Positions 21,459-30,637 of a DNA stretch of 64,000 nt are shown here, one piece after another. Numbering within the stretch: position 1 is the first letter of the stretch; each line of letters begins with the position of its first letter. Made by a program: the position numbers and the translations under genes. Source of the DNA: Candida dubliniensis CD36 (taxonomy: Eukaryota; Ascomycota; Pichiomycetes; Serinales; Debaryomycetaceae); the NCBI RefSeq assembly GCF_000026945.1, contig NC_012860.1:3038001-3102000 (forward strand), read 5' to 3'. The notes beneath the pieces were generated by a model. The model was not told where the DNA came from. It was given only the letters and a program-made list of their open reading frames with translations, and did no database searches.

Positions 21459-24400
21459 ATGGTATCATTATACGATGTGGGAACCCGTTGTTGGTATCCT
21501 GATGAAAAACTAGGCTGGATCAGTGCTACTGTAAAGTCAAACAAGAAAAATGGGGACAAGCACATTATAGAATTTGTACCTGAAAACGATGATTCTCAGA
21601 TACTTACTATTGAAACTGACAATTTATCAGAAGACAATGACAAATTACCTCCATTAAGAAATCCTCCAATATTAGAAGCTGCAGAAGATTTGACTAGTTT
21701 GTCATATTTAAATGAACCTGCGGTTTTACAGGCGATTAAATTACGTTATTCACAATTGAACATTTACACTTATTCTGGTATTGTTTTAATTGCCACCAAC
21801 CCTTTCCAAAGAGTTGAGCAATTGTATTCACAAGACATTATACAAGCCTATGCCGGTAAAAGAAGAGGAGAATTGGATCCTCATCTTTTTGCCATCGCCG
21901 AAGACGCTTACAGGTGCATGAAAGAAGATGGTGAAAACCAAACTATAGTTGTCAGTGGTGAATCTGGGGCCGGTAAAACTGTTTCTGCTAAATATATTAT
22001 GAGATATTTTGCTACCGTGGAAGAAGATTCCGAATTGCAAACCAACATTGGCACTGAACACAAATCTGACATGTCTGATGTTGAAAAACAAATTTTAGCC
22101 ACCAATCCTATTATGGAAGCTTTTGGTAATGCCAAAACCACAAGAAATGACAACTCATCACGTTTTGGTAAGTATTTGGAAATCTTGTTTGATAAAGACA
22201 CATCTATTATTGGTGCTAGAATAAGAACATACCTTTTAGAAAGATCTAGATTAGTATTCCAACCAAGTACAGAAAGAAACTACCATATCTTTTACCAAAT
22301 GTTGGCAGGTATGAGCAGTACTGAAAAGGAAGCCTTAGGGTTGAAAACTGCTGATGATTACAAGTACACCAACCAAGGAGGAATGCCTCAAATAGAAGGT
22401 ATTGACGATGCTGACGAGTTCCGTATCACCAATGAGGCATTATCTTTAATTGGTATTGATAACTCCAAGCAATCAGAAATTTACAAGATTTTGGCAGCAC
22501 TTTTACACATTGGTAACATTGATATTGCTGCCACCAAAAACGACGCACACTTATCCAGTGATGAACCTAATTTAGTTAAAGCATGTGAATTATTGGGCAT
22601 TGACGCAGTATCATTTGCCAAATGGTGTGTTAAAAAGCAAATAACAACCAGAAACGAAAAAATCACCAGTAATTTAAACCACAAACAAGCTTTAGTTGCC
22701 AGAGACTCGTTTGCTAAATACATTTATTCAGCTTTATTTGATTGGTTGGTTGACTATGTCAATTCTGATTTATGTCCAGAAGAAGTTGCTGCCAGAGTGA
22801 AATCATTTATTGGTGTGTTGGATATTTATGGTTTCGAACATTTCGAAAAGAATTCTTTTGAACAGTTTTGTATCAATTATGCCAATGAAAAATTACAACA
22901 AGAATTTAACCAGCATGTTTTCAAATTGGAACAAGAGGAATATATTAAAGAACAAATTGAATGGTCTTTTATTGACTTTGCCGATAATCAACCTTGCATT
23001 GATGTTATTGAAAATAGATTGGGTATATTGTCCCTTTTGGATGAAGAGTCCAGACTTCCGGCAGGGAATGATGAATCATGGATTGAAAAAATGTATCAAA
23101 ACTTGGATAAAGAACCAACAAATAAAGTGTTTAAAAAGCCAAGATTCGGTCAGACCAAGTTTATTGTTTCTCATTATGCCTTGGACGTTACTTATGATAT
23201 TGAAGGTTTTATTGAAAAGAATAGAGATACTGTTGGTGAAGGACATCTTGAAGTTATGAAGAACTCTACTAATCCTTTGTTACAATCCATTTTGGAAATT
23301 ATTGATAAAAATGCCGCTGCCTTGGAAGCCTCTAAACCAGAAACGAAAACTCCAAGAGCAAAGATTGCTAATAAGAAACCAACTTTGGGTTCCATGTTCA
23401 AGAATTCTTTGATTGAATTAATGAAAACTATCAACTCCACAAACGTTCATTATATCAGATGTATAAAACCAAATGAACGAAAGAAAGCTTGGGAATTTGA
23501 CACATTAATGGTGTTGTCTCAATTGAGAGCTTGTGGTGTGTTGGAAACAATCAGAATTTCATGTGCTGGGTTCCCTTCAAGATGGACTTATGTGGAATTT
23601 GCTGACAGATATCATATTTTGGTTCCTTCACAAGATTGGATTAGAGTCATGAGTGGTAACACTACCCAAGAATCTGTGACTGGCTTGTGTAACCAAATAT
23701 TGACAGCTAATATTGAGAATAAGGAGAAATATCAATTGGGTAATACCAAGATATTTTTCAAAGCTGGTATGTTGGCTCATTTTGAAAAATTGAGATCCGA
23801 TAAATTGTTCAAATCCGCTGTGATGATCCAAAAGAACATGAGAAAGAGATTCTACAGAAAGAAATATCTCGAAACCAGAGCTTCTCATATTCAATTACAA
23901 GGTTTAATTCGTGGTTATATGTCCAGAAAACGCGTCAGAGAAGAACAAGAAAGAGTCGCTGCTACTTTAATCCAAACTTCAATCAGAGGTTACTTGGCCA
24001 GAAAGCAATTTGCTCAAACACTTTTATCTGTTATTACGATTCAAAAATCCGTCAGAGGATTACATGCAAGAAGAAATTACCAAAAATTACGCGAATCAAG
24101 CTCAGCTGTTGTTATTCAAAAATCTTGGAAGGCTTATCAAGCCAGATCCAGTTATCAAATTCAACGGAAATCTGCTGTTATTATTCAATCAGCATTTAGA
24201 AGACAATATGCTATTCGTGAATTGCAACAATTGAAAGTTGAAGCTAAATCATTGAATAAATTGAAGGAAGTATCTTATCAATTAGAAAACAAGGTGATTG
24301 ATTTAACTCAATCATTAACTTCCAAGATCCAAGATAATAAGAAATTAATGGAAGAAATTGCCAATTTGAAAGTTTTATTAGAACAACAAGGCCAAGCACA

Positions 24401-26144
24401 TGAAACTTTGAAAACTCGTGAACTTGAATTTAGTGAGAAGTTTGACTCCCAGAATGCCGAACATCAACAAGAAGTTGAAAACTTGAATCGTGAATTGGAG
24501 ACTATCAAGAACGAGTATGCGTCAGCAGGTGCCAAGATTGAACAATTGTATAAAGAACAAGCTGAATTGAAACAAGAAGTACAAAGAAACATTGAAGAAT
24601 TGAACAAGGCTAAAGACGACCTTGTTAAGCGTGACACCATTGAAGTTGACTTGAAATCACACATTGAACAATTAAAGACTGAATTAGCAAAATTGCAACA
24701 ACAACAATCAGAAGCCAGAAACGGGTCAGCTGTTCTTGTGAATAGTAAGACTAGAAATGTCAATAAGCGTCACAGTAGTGCCGTAGCATGGAACTCACCA
24801 AACTCCCTTGATAATAGCAACAGACCAGTGTCAGTCATTGCCGTTTCCAATGACGATGATGCTAACATTGATGATATCAACGACGAATTATTTAAATTAT
24901 TGAGAGACTCACGTCAATTACATCGTGAAATTGTTGATGGATTATTGAAAGGTTTGAAAATCCCACCATCTGGTATTGCCGCTGATTTGACAAGAAAGGA
25001 AGTTCTCTTCCCATCAAGAATTATCATCATCATTTTGTCAGACATGTGGAGATTGGGGTTGACCAAAGAAAGTGAAGATTTCCTTGGAGAAGTCTTGTCA
25101 TCAATTCAAATGATTGTTTCTGCTTTGAAGGATGATGATGTTATACCTCATGGTGCATTTTGGTTATCAAACACCCATGAATTGTATTCCTTTGTGTCAT
25201 ATGCTCAACATACTATCATTGCTAATGACAACTTGGCTCATGAAATGAGTGAAGAAGAGTTTGATGAATATCTTAAGTTGGTGGCAGTTGTGAAGGAAGA
25301 TTTCGAATCACTTTCCTACAATATTTACAATATGTGGATGAAGAAGATGGAAAAAGATTTGGAGAAGAAAGCTGTGTCGGCCGTTGTATTGTCACAAGCA
25401 TTGCCCGGGTTCATGGCTCCTGAGAGCTCTCCATTCTTGGCCAAAGTGTTTTCCGGTGGAGTTCAATACAAAATGGATGATATTTTAAGTTTCTTCAACA
25501 CAGTCTACTGGGCTATGAAATCATATTTTATTGAAATGGAGGTTATAAATGAAGTTATCATTGAATTATTGAGATTTGTTGATGCCTTGTGTTTCAATGA
25601 TTTGATCATGAGAAGAAATTTCTTGTCTTGGAAAAGAGGTTTGCAATTAAACTATAATGTTACAAGATTGGAAGAATGGTGTAAAAGTCATGATATTGAA
25701 GAAGGATCAAACTATTTGAGTCATTTGTTACAAGCAGCTAAATTGTTACAATTGAGAAAGAATACCCCTGATGATATTAGCATAATATATGAAATTTGTT
25801 TTGCTTTGAAACCAATCCAAATTCAAAAATTGATTTCTCAATATTATGTTGCTGATTATGAAACTCCAATTGCTCCTAATGTGTTACAAGCTGTTGCTGA
25901 TAAAGTCAAAGAAAGTGATTCCAGTAATTCGGACGATTTGTTTGAATTGGTTTCAACCGATGGACATTTCAATGATCCTTTCAGAAATATTGCATTAAGA
26001 CCATTCTCAAGAGTTGAAGCTTATGTTCCAGCTTGGTTGAATTTACCAGTCATTAGAAGAATAGTTGAATTGGTTGCTAAAAACGCTTCTGTACAAGAAT
26101 CACAATCTGCAATAGGAGTCGAAGAAGAAGCTAACGGATTGTGA
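21459..26144 (+). CDS. MYO2: class V myosin heavy chain
   Basis: 1561 aa. The actin-based motor that carries secretory vesicles, vacuole, mitochondria, peroxisomes and spindle microtubules (via Kar9) into bud or hypha. Domains in order: SH3-like N-terminus (1-60); motor domain (about 70-770) with P-loop GESGAGKT at 167-174, switch I NDNSSRFGK and switch II DIYGFE; six IQ motifs (about 785-930) for calmodulin and light chains; a broken coiled coil (about 935-1090) for dimerisation; a linker; and the globular DIL/cargo-binding tail (about 1140-1530). The length is close to baker's yeast Myo2 (1574 aa). The ATG at 21459 follows a long AT-rich leader. No intron or frameshift seen. Confidence 0.98.
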   Translation: MVSLYDVGTRCWYPDEKLGWISATVKSNKKNGDKHIIEFVPENDDSQILTIETDNLSEDNDKLPPLRNPPILEAAEDLTSLSYLNEPAVLQAIKLRYSQLNIYTYSGIVLIATNPFQRVEQLYSQDIIQAYAGKRRGELDPHLFAIAEDAYRCMKEDGENQTIVVSGESGAGKTVSAKYIMRYFATVEEDSELQTNIGTEHKSDMSDVEKQILATNPIMEAFGNAKTTRNDNSSRFGKYLEILFDKDTSIIGARIRTYLLERSRLVFQPSTERNYHIFYQMLAGMSSTEKEALGLKTADDYKYTNQGGMPQIEGIDDADEFRITNEALSLIGIDNSKQSEIYKILAALLHIGNIDIAATKNDAHLSSDEPNLVKACELLGIDAVSFAKWCVKKQITTRNEKITSNLNHKQALVARDSFAKYIYSALFDWLVDYVNSDLCPEEVAARVKSFIGVLDIYGFEHFEKNSFEQFCINYANEKLQQEFNQHVFKLEQEEYIKEQIEWSFIDFADNQPCIDVIENRLGILSLLDEESRLPAGNDESWIEKMYQNLDKEPTNKVFKKPRFGQTKFIVSHYALDVTYDIEGFIEKNRDTVGEGHLEVMKNSTNPLLQSILEIIDKNAAALEASKPETKTPRAKIANKKPTLGSMFKNSLIELMKTINSTNVHYIRCIKPNERKKAWEFDTLMVLSQLRACGVLETIRISCAGFPSRWTYVEFADRYHILVPSQDWIRVMSGNTTQESVTGLCNQILTANIENKEKYQLGNTKIFFKAGMLAHFEKLRSDKLFKSAVMIQKNMRKRFYRKKYLETRASHIQLQGLIRGYMSRKRVREEQERVAATLIQTSIRGYLARKQFAQTLLSVITIQKSVRGLHARRNYQKLRESSSAVVIQKSWKAYQARSSYQIQRKSAVIIQSAFRRQYAIRELQQLKVEAKSLNKLKEVSYQLENKVIDLTQSLTSKIQDNKKLMEEIANLKVLLEQQGQAHETLKTRELEFSEKFDSQNAEHQQEVENLNRELETIKNEYASAGAKIEQLYKEQAELKQEVQRNIEELNKAKDDLVKRDTIEVDLKSHIEQLKTELAKLQQQQSEARNGSAVLVNSKTRNVNKRHSSAVAWNSPNSLDNSNRPVSVIAVSNDDDANIDDINDELFKLLRDSRQLHREIVDGLLKGLKIPPSGIAADLTRKEVLFPSRIIIIILSDMWRLGLTKESEDFLGEVLSSIQMIVSALKDDDVIPHGAFWLSNTHELYSFVSYAQHTIIANDNLAHEMSEEEFDEYLKLVAVVKEDFESLSYNIYNMWMKKMEKDLEKKAVSAVVLSQALPGFMAPESSPFLAKVFSGGVQYKMDDILSFFNTVYWAMKSYFIEMEVINEVIIELLRFVDALCFNDLIMRRNFLSWKRGLQLNYNVTRLEEWCKSHDIEEGSNYLSHLLQAAKLLQLRKNTPDDISIIYEICFALKPIQIQKLISQYYVADYETPIAPNVLQAVADKVKESDSSNSDDLFELVSTDGHFNDPFRNIALRPFSRVEAYVPAWLNLPVIRRIVELVAKNASVQESQSAIGVEEEANGL

Positions 26145-26358
26145 TATAATAGATATTAATGTGTATTTTTGTTATTCGTCGTTGACTGACTAACCAAAAC
26201 TTTTTATTATTATTAGTTTTTTTTTTTTATTATTATTATTATTACTAATACTTTTTATATTGTTTATTTTCATTTATATAGGGTTTCTTTTGTTTTATTA
26301 TTATATAAATTCTAACTAGTGTATAATGAATATTTCTTATTGGTTTAATTTTGCACTT

Positions 26359-26715
26359 TTATTTATTTATTTCTTCTGGAGTTTTCGTTTTCATTTGTAC
26401 GGCATGAACACCATGGTTTTTTAACTCATCAGATATTAATGAATACACTAATCTATGTCTAGCAGGTAATGATTTCCCTTTAAATACATCACTAACAATT
26501 TCTAATCTAAAATGTGATTCTGTGGTATTTTTAGCTCCTCTAATGCCAGCATGATGTGCATGTTTATATGAATCATTATCAATTTTGAAATATGACGGTT
26601 TGAATTCGTTTGTGATTTTGGATATTATCGATGATTCAATTGGTCCTGGAGTTTCCGAATGTAATATTTGAGGAGTTGTAGCTGTGGACATTCTGCGTAT
26701 AAACAGCCTTAGCAT
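26359..26715 (-). CDS. BOL1: mitochondrial BolA-like protein (Bol1)
   Basis: 118 aa from the ATG at 26715 (MLRLFIRRMS...); an ATG at 26691 would give 110 aa without the basic, amphipathic N-terminus. BolA proteins act with monothiol glutaredoxin Grx5 in late transfer of iron-sulphur clusters, for example to lipoate synthase. The conserved features are the FKIDNDSYKHAHHAG loop with potential metal-binding His, HFRLEIVSDVFKGKSLPARHRLVY with the invariant RHR histidine, and VHAVQMKTKTPEE. The Arg-rich presequence supports mitochondrial import. The TTG at 26721 extends the frame but is not a likely start. The link to the lipoylated proteins GCV3 and PDX1 in the same window is probably chance. Confidence 0.92.
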   Translation of the reverse strand: MLRLFIRRMSTATTPQILHSETPGPIESSIISKITNEFKPSYFKIDNDSYKHAHHAGIRGAKNTTESHFRLEIVSDVFKGKSLPARHRLVYSLISDELKNHGVHAVQMKTKTPEEINK

Positions 26716-26916
26716 AATCAAGCGACGAAGAGAGTGAGAAGGATGTGGTGTATAGTTCTAGGATACAATATTTTGTAGAAAATGTTCTGGAGGTGAAAGT
26801 AATTTTTCTCTTTTGTTTCTGTCTGGGTGGATTTTTTTTTTTTTTTTTGGCTGATTCATGGCACTACCAATTTCTATAATAATAATTGTATAATATAGAA
26901 GTACATTATATAAACT

Positions 26917-28935
26917 CTACTTTCTTTTGATATAGTCATTATAGACACCTCTAAACACTTTAGCAGCTGAATGTCTTCCGGTATAAAATGGTACCAATCC
27001 AATCACAATCAATGTGGTATATAACCAAATTAAAGCAACAGTGACATACCCTTTAAAGTACGCTCCTGTGAATACCCAATCTCGATACACAGACATTGGC
27101 CAAATGACCCAAGTAACTAACAATATAAAAACCACAGAACCAGTAGATATTTTGATCCAAAAATCGATTTCTCGATCGGTTAATTGAGAAGGCAGCTTTT
27201 GTTGTTGTTGTTGTTGTTCCAAACTAGATGCTTCATCAGATTCAAAATTCACATCTACCCCATCTTGCTTTTCCTTAGGAGTAATTGGTGTGTCACCAAC
27301 AATATCTACTTCAGATGAACTATCACCATCAACTATCAAATTCACTTGTTTCAATTTATTCCAGTCAAATTTTTCTGGTTTAATAAATGAAATAATAATG
27401 CTCAATATTCCAGGCAACAACAACGCTGTTAATGACCCGTATAATGCTGGTAATTGACCACCAGTTGATTCTATGGTGACTGATCCATAAAAGTGATAAG
27501 CTGTTGAAATCCACACCGCTAACCCTGCAGCAAACCCAACAATTGGAGAAATAAATGCTGCCCAAAATGTTTGTCTGTCCCATGTAACAGTGAAAATCAA
27601 TGGAATAACACCTGGACAAATAGCCATGGGTATAAAATATCCAAACCAAGTCATATTGACACCAACATAATGTAGCATAATACTGAATCCAGCAATACCC
27701 AACCCAAACACGACACAAGTTATATGGGAAACATTGATCATAGACTTGTTTTGTGCATTAGGGTGAATATATTTTTTGTAAATGTCAAATGAGACAATCG
27801 AAGATACCGAAACCATTTGAGCAGAAACAGTTGATGTGACTGCTAAATACAAAATCAATAATAATGCACCAACCCCTCCATTCCCTAAAATTGCTTTTAA
27901 CACATAAGGTAAAACAAATCCAGAATCAATTTCATATTGTGTCATCTTTCGAGGATATGTGGGGAATGATGGATCAGATTCCAAAAAATGCAGTGACCCT
28001 CCAATAATGGCACTAATTGGCCACACATTGGAAAATATTAAAAATGCCGTTAAAAGATAAGCTGGAACTGTAGCTCTAGGACTGGCTGAAAATGTTTTCT
28101 GCCAAAATGAAGAGTCCATGACTGTTAATCCAAAATTACCAGCAGTTAATACCAATCCAAATATTACTGACCCTTTTGATTTCCCTGTAAGAATTGATCC
28201 ATCATAATTTCCCTCAATAAATTTAGTTTTACTGACTTCAAGAATTTTGTCATATAAACCATCTATCCCACCAACTTGTTCTGATGTCAAAACAGCAGTA
28301 TTTATATAACACAAAACAATGAGCAATACTGTGGTGTGGACAAAATCTGTAAGGAAAGTTGCTTTCAACCCACCAACCACAGTATACAATAAAACACCAA
28401 ATGGAATCAACATTGTAGAGGCAACAATATGAAGATTACCAGCAATAATAGAAATACCAGATGCACATGCCAAAATCATTGCCAGACAAGAACAAATATT
28501 ACAAATCAAAGATAACACCAAGTAAAGTAAATGTGCTGCCTTACCATATCGCAATTGCACAGCTTCTAATGAAGTATGTGCTGTTGGAATCCTTTTCTTA
28601 GCATGAATACCAATAACACTCATCACCGCAATCTGAATTGCAAGACCAGCTCCGTAATAATACCCAGCCTGTACCCCATAATTATAAGTCATCAGTGATA
28701 CAAATAAAAATTCTGTACTCCAACTCCAACTCGAATAAACTGCTGATGCTGAAAGGAAAGTACCCACTGAACGATTTGCAACAGAAAATGTTTCAGTACT
28801 ATTTGCGTTCTCATGAAGGTATTTTTGTAACAAAAATGTAGTTAAGATCATACCTCCAGCAAACACTGCTCCAACACCAATTAAAACACCATACCCAGCT
28901 GCTTGGTTTAACAAATGAACTGAACTTTCCGACAT
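26917..28935 (-). CDS. DUR4: sodium:solute symporter family permease, DUR3-type (urea/polyamine)
   Basis: 672 aa, SSF-family transporter of the plasma membrane. Fungal Dur3 proteins take up urea and polyamines by proton symport. About fifteen membrane spans are visible. Family landmarks include the first helix GYGVLIGVGAVF and the motif SVYSSWSWSTEFLF. A cytosolic loop near residues 540-590 has a Gln run (QQQQQQQ) before the last two helices. The length is slightly below yeast Dur3 (735 aa). C. albicans has several DUR paralogues; the DUR4 name comes from memory of this locus and is less certain than the family. The upstream region holds palindromes that may be regulatory. Confidence 0.85.
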   Translation of the reverse strand: MSESSVHLLNQAAGYGVLIGVGAVFAGGMILTTFLLQKYLHENANSTETFSVANRSVGTFLSASAVYSSWSWSTEFLFVSLMTYNYGVQAGYYYGAGLAIQIAVMSVIGIHAKKRIPTAHTSLEAVQLRYGKAAHLLYLVLSLICNICSCLAMILACASGISIIAGNLHIVASTMLIPFGVLLYTVVGGLKATFLTDFVHTTVLLIVLCYINTAVLTSEQVGGIDGLYDKILEVSKTKFIEGNYDGSILTGKSKGSVIFGLVLTAGNFGLTVMDSSFWQKTFSASPRATVPAYLLTAFLIFSNVWPISAIIGGSLHFLESDPSFPTYPRKMTQYEIDSGFVLPYVLKAILGNGGVGALLLILYLAVTSTVSAQMVSVSSIVSFDIYKKYIHPNAQNKSMINVSHITCVVFGLGIAGFSIMLHYVGVNMTWFGYFIPMAICPGVIPLIFTVTWDRQTFWAAFISPIVGFAAGLAVWISTAYHFYGSVTIESTGGQLPALYGSLTALLLPGILSIIISFIKPEKFDWNKLKQVNLIVDGDSSSEVDIVGDTPITPKEKQDGVDVNFESDEASSLEQQQQQQKLPSQLTDREIDFWIKISTGSVVFILLVTWVIWPMSVYRDWVFTGAYFKGYVTVALIWLYTTLIVIGLVPFYTGRHSAAKVFRGVYNDYIKRK

Positions 28936-29067
28936 CGTGATTTATATATATATATAAAAACAGTCAATGTGTAAAAAGTCCTCTAATTAAACTTGGTAGT
29001 CTGTTAAATTTTCAGAACAATCAAATCACACTGGCTTTCTTGTCTATTTATAGATGTCATAATCTGG

Positions 29068-29081
29068 AAAGATCGATCTTT
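29068..29081. promoter_or_regulatory. 14-bp perfect palindrome upstream of the DUR-type permease
   Basis: AAAGATCGATCTTT, 133 bp from the permease ATG. It is symmetric with GATC on each side, so it could bind a dimeric factor. Function is inferred only. Confidence 0.35.
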
Positions 29082-29430
29082 AATCAAATTAATCATTGTT
29101 TTCCACAAAAGTTACATATTACACACAGTTATTCGGCTGACATTTATTCCTAGCCGAAACAGGTTTGCTCACATAAAAAGGATTGCGAGTACTAAAATTA
29201 AAAAATTTAAATGAATGTGCATATTATATTATGTGAACTGTGGCGTATCTTTTGCAATTATGTGGTTTGAATCTCAGTGCACTTTTGCCAAGATGGGTTT
29301 TTGGAACAACTGAAAAAACGTCGATCAAATAAGAGGTTTGTTCTTATATCTGATTCAACAATTTAGATCTAACCTATCAGGATGCATGGATTAACAAGAT
29401 CTAGTAGAATATTCCCCGGTTCTAGACTTT

Positions 29431-30093
29431 ATGGTGAGATTTAGTTTCTTTAATCTAACAAACTGTGATCTCCAAGACATTTTTCAATCAATTGCCAATA
29501 CAGTAAGTCAACAGTTCAGTCATATTTTATATATCCATAGAAGATGTAAGAATAACGCTAAAAGATATTGAGGGAGACAGAAGAACCATGGTTTGCGCTA
29601 ATATCAAGGATTTTTCACACCACAAATGGTTGATTGTATATGGTAGTGTCAATGCTCAAATTATACTTGATTTTCCAAGGCAACTTAGACTGTAATGATG
29701 TAGTCTTGTTGTATTTCATTTCAATTAAACTTTCCCAATCTTGTTCTTTTGATGATGAAGTTTTAATCAAAAATTCGAAATTGTTAAAAGTCTTGGCTAG
29801 AGTTTGTTTGTTTTACACTTGTGAATGTAAAATCAAACAAGTTGTAAAAGTAGTCCACCATTTAAAGTTTCAATATGGTAAAAGTCTCAATTCGAGAGTT
29901 TTTGGCCAGGCATTGTGGAACTTCATCTAGAAGCCCTTTGTCTTTTTTGCATCAAGTTTTCTCTACTAACAATAGATTGTCTAAGGACGTTAGAAACCAC
30001 AAGGCGTACGAAAATTATAAAATAAAGTCATTACGCTGGTTCATAATATCGTCAAATGAAAAAAAAAAAAAATACTTGTGCCATTTTTGTTAG
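29431..30093 (+). pseudogene. possible decayed coding sequence in three frames
   Basis: Three open stretches follow each other in different frames on the plus strand: 29431 to about 29570 (MVRFSFFNLTNCDLQDIF...), then about 29508 to 29694 (containing DIEGDRRTMVCANIKDFSHHK), then 29634-29930 and 29875-30093. The amino-acid composition is mixed rather than homopolymeric, unlike most random frames here, which would fit an old gene broken by frameshifts. I recognise no family, and the signal could be chance in AT-rich DNA. Confidence 0.25.
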
Positions 30094-30637
30094 TTGTTCT
30101 TGCAGGATCCAGATATTTGGTATTCAGTAACTTTGTTTCCATTGGGAATCTCTCCAGTTAGAGTTATTCAACAGTAAGATAAACCAGAACCACGATCAAA
30201 CGCCCGTAAAGATAATAAGAAAGGGATTATTTGATGCCTGTTTTGGTATACCATGAGGCTTTGTTTATTGTTGTCTAATCAAGAAGTCTTAGTGGGATAT
30301 TTTAAACGAGGTACATACAGGAACGTGTTACTAAATCAAAAAAAAAAAAAAAAAAAAATATTTTACTTTAAACTGAAATTGCCAGCCATTTTTAATCACT
30401 CATTCACTCAATCATTATTATTTAGTATTGTTATTGAGATGTACATTATTCTATTGTGATTCATTATATAAGTAAGCAGACACACATAAGAAGATGATCT
30501 CTCCACTCTCTTATCACCACTTGTAATTACAAATATATTGACAACTGCTCTTTCCAAAGAAAAAAAAAATCTCTTCTTCGTTTTACTTTTACTTATCTAT
30601 ATAATTAAGAGTCCAATCAAGTAAGCTCACTACAACA

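Larger units (their letters stand above)
28936..30637. other. 1.7-kb spacer between DUR-type permease and the 706-aa protein gene
   Basis: Both flanking genes are transcribed away from this region. It holds an AT dinucleotide run next to the permease start (28944-28955), a 14-bp palindrome (29068-29081), an inverted repeat (29132-29158) and a possible decayed coding stretch (29431-30093). A long A run sits at about 30341-30358. No intact gene seen. Confidence 0.5.
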
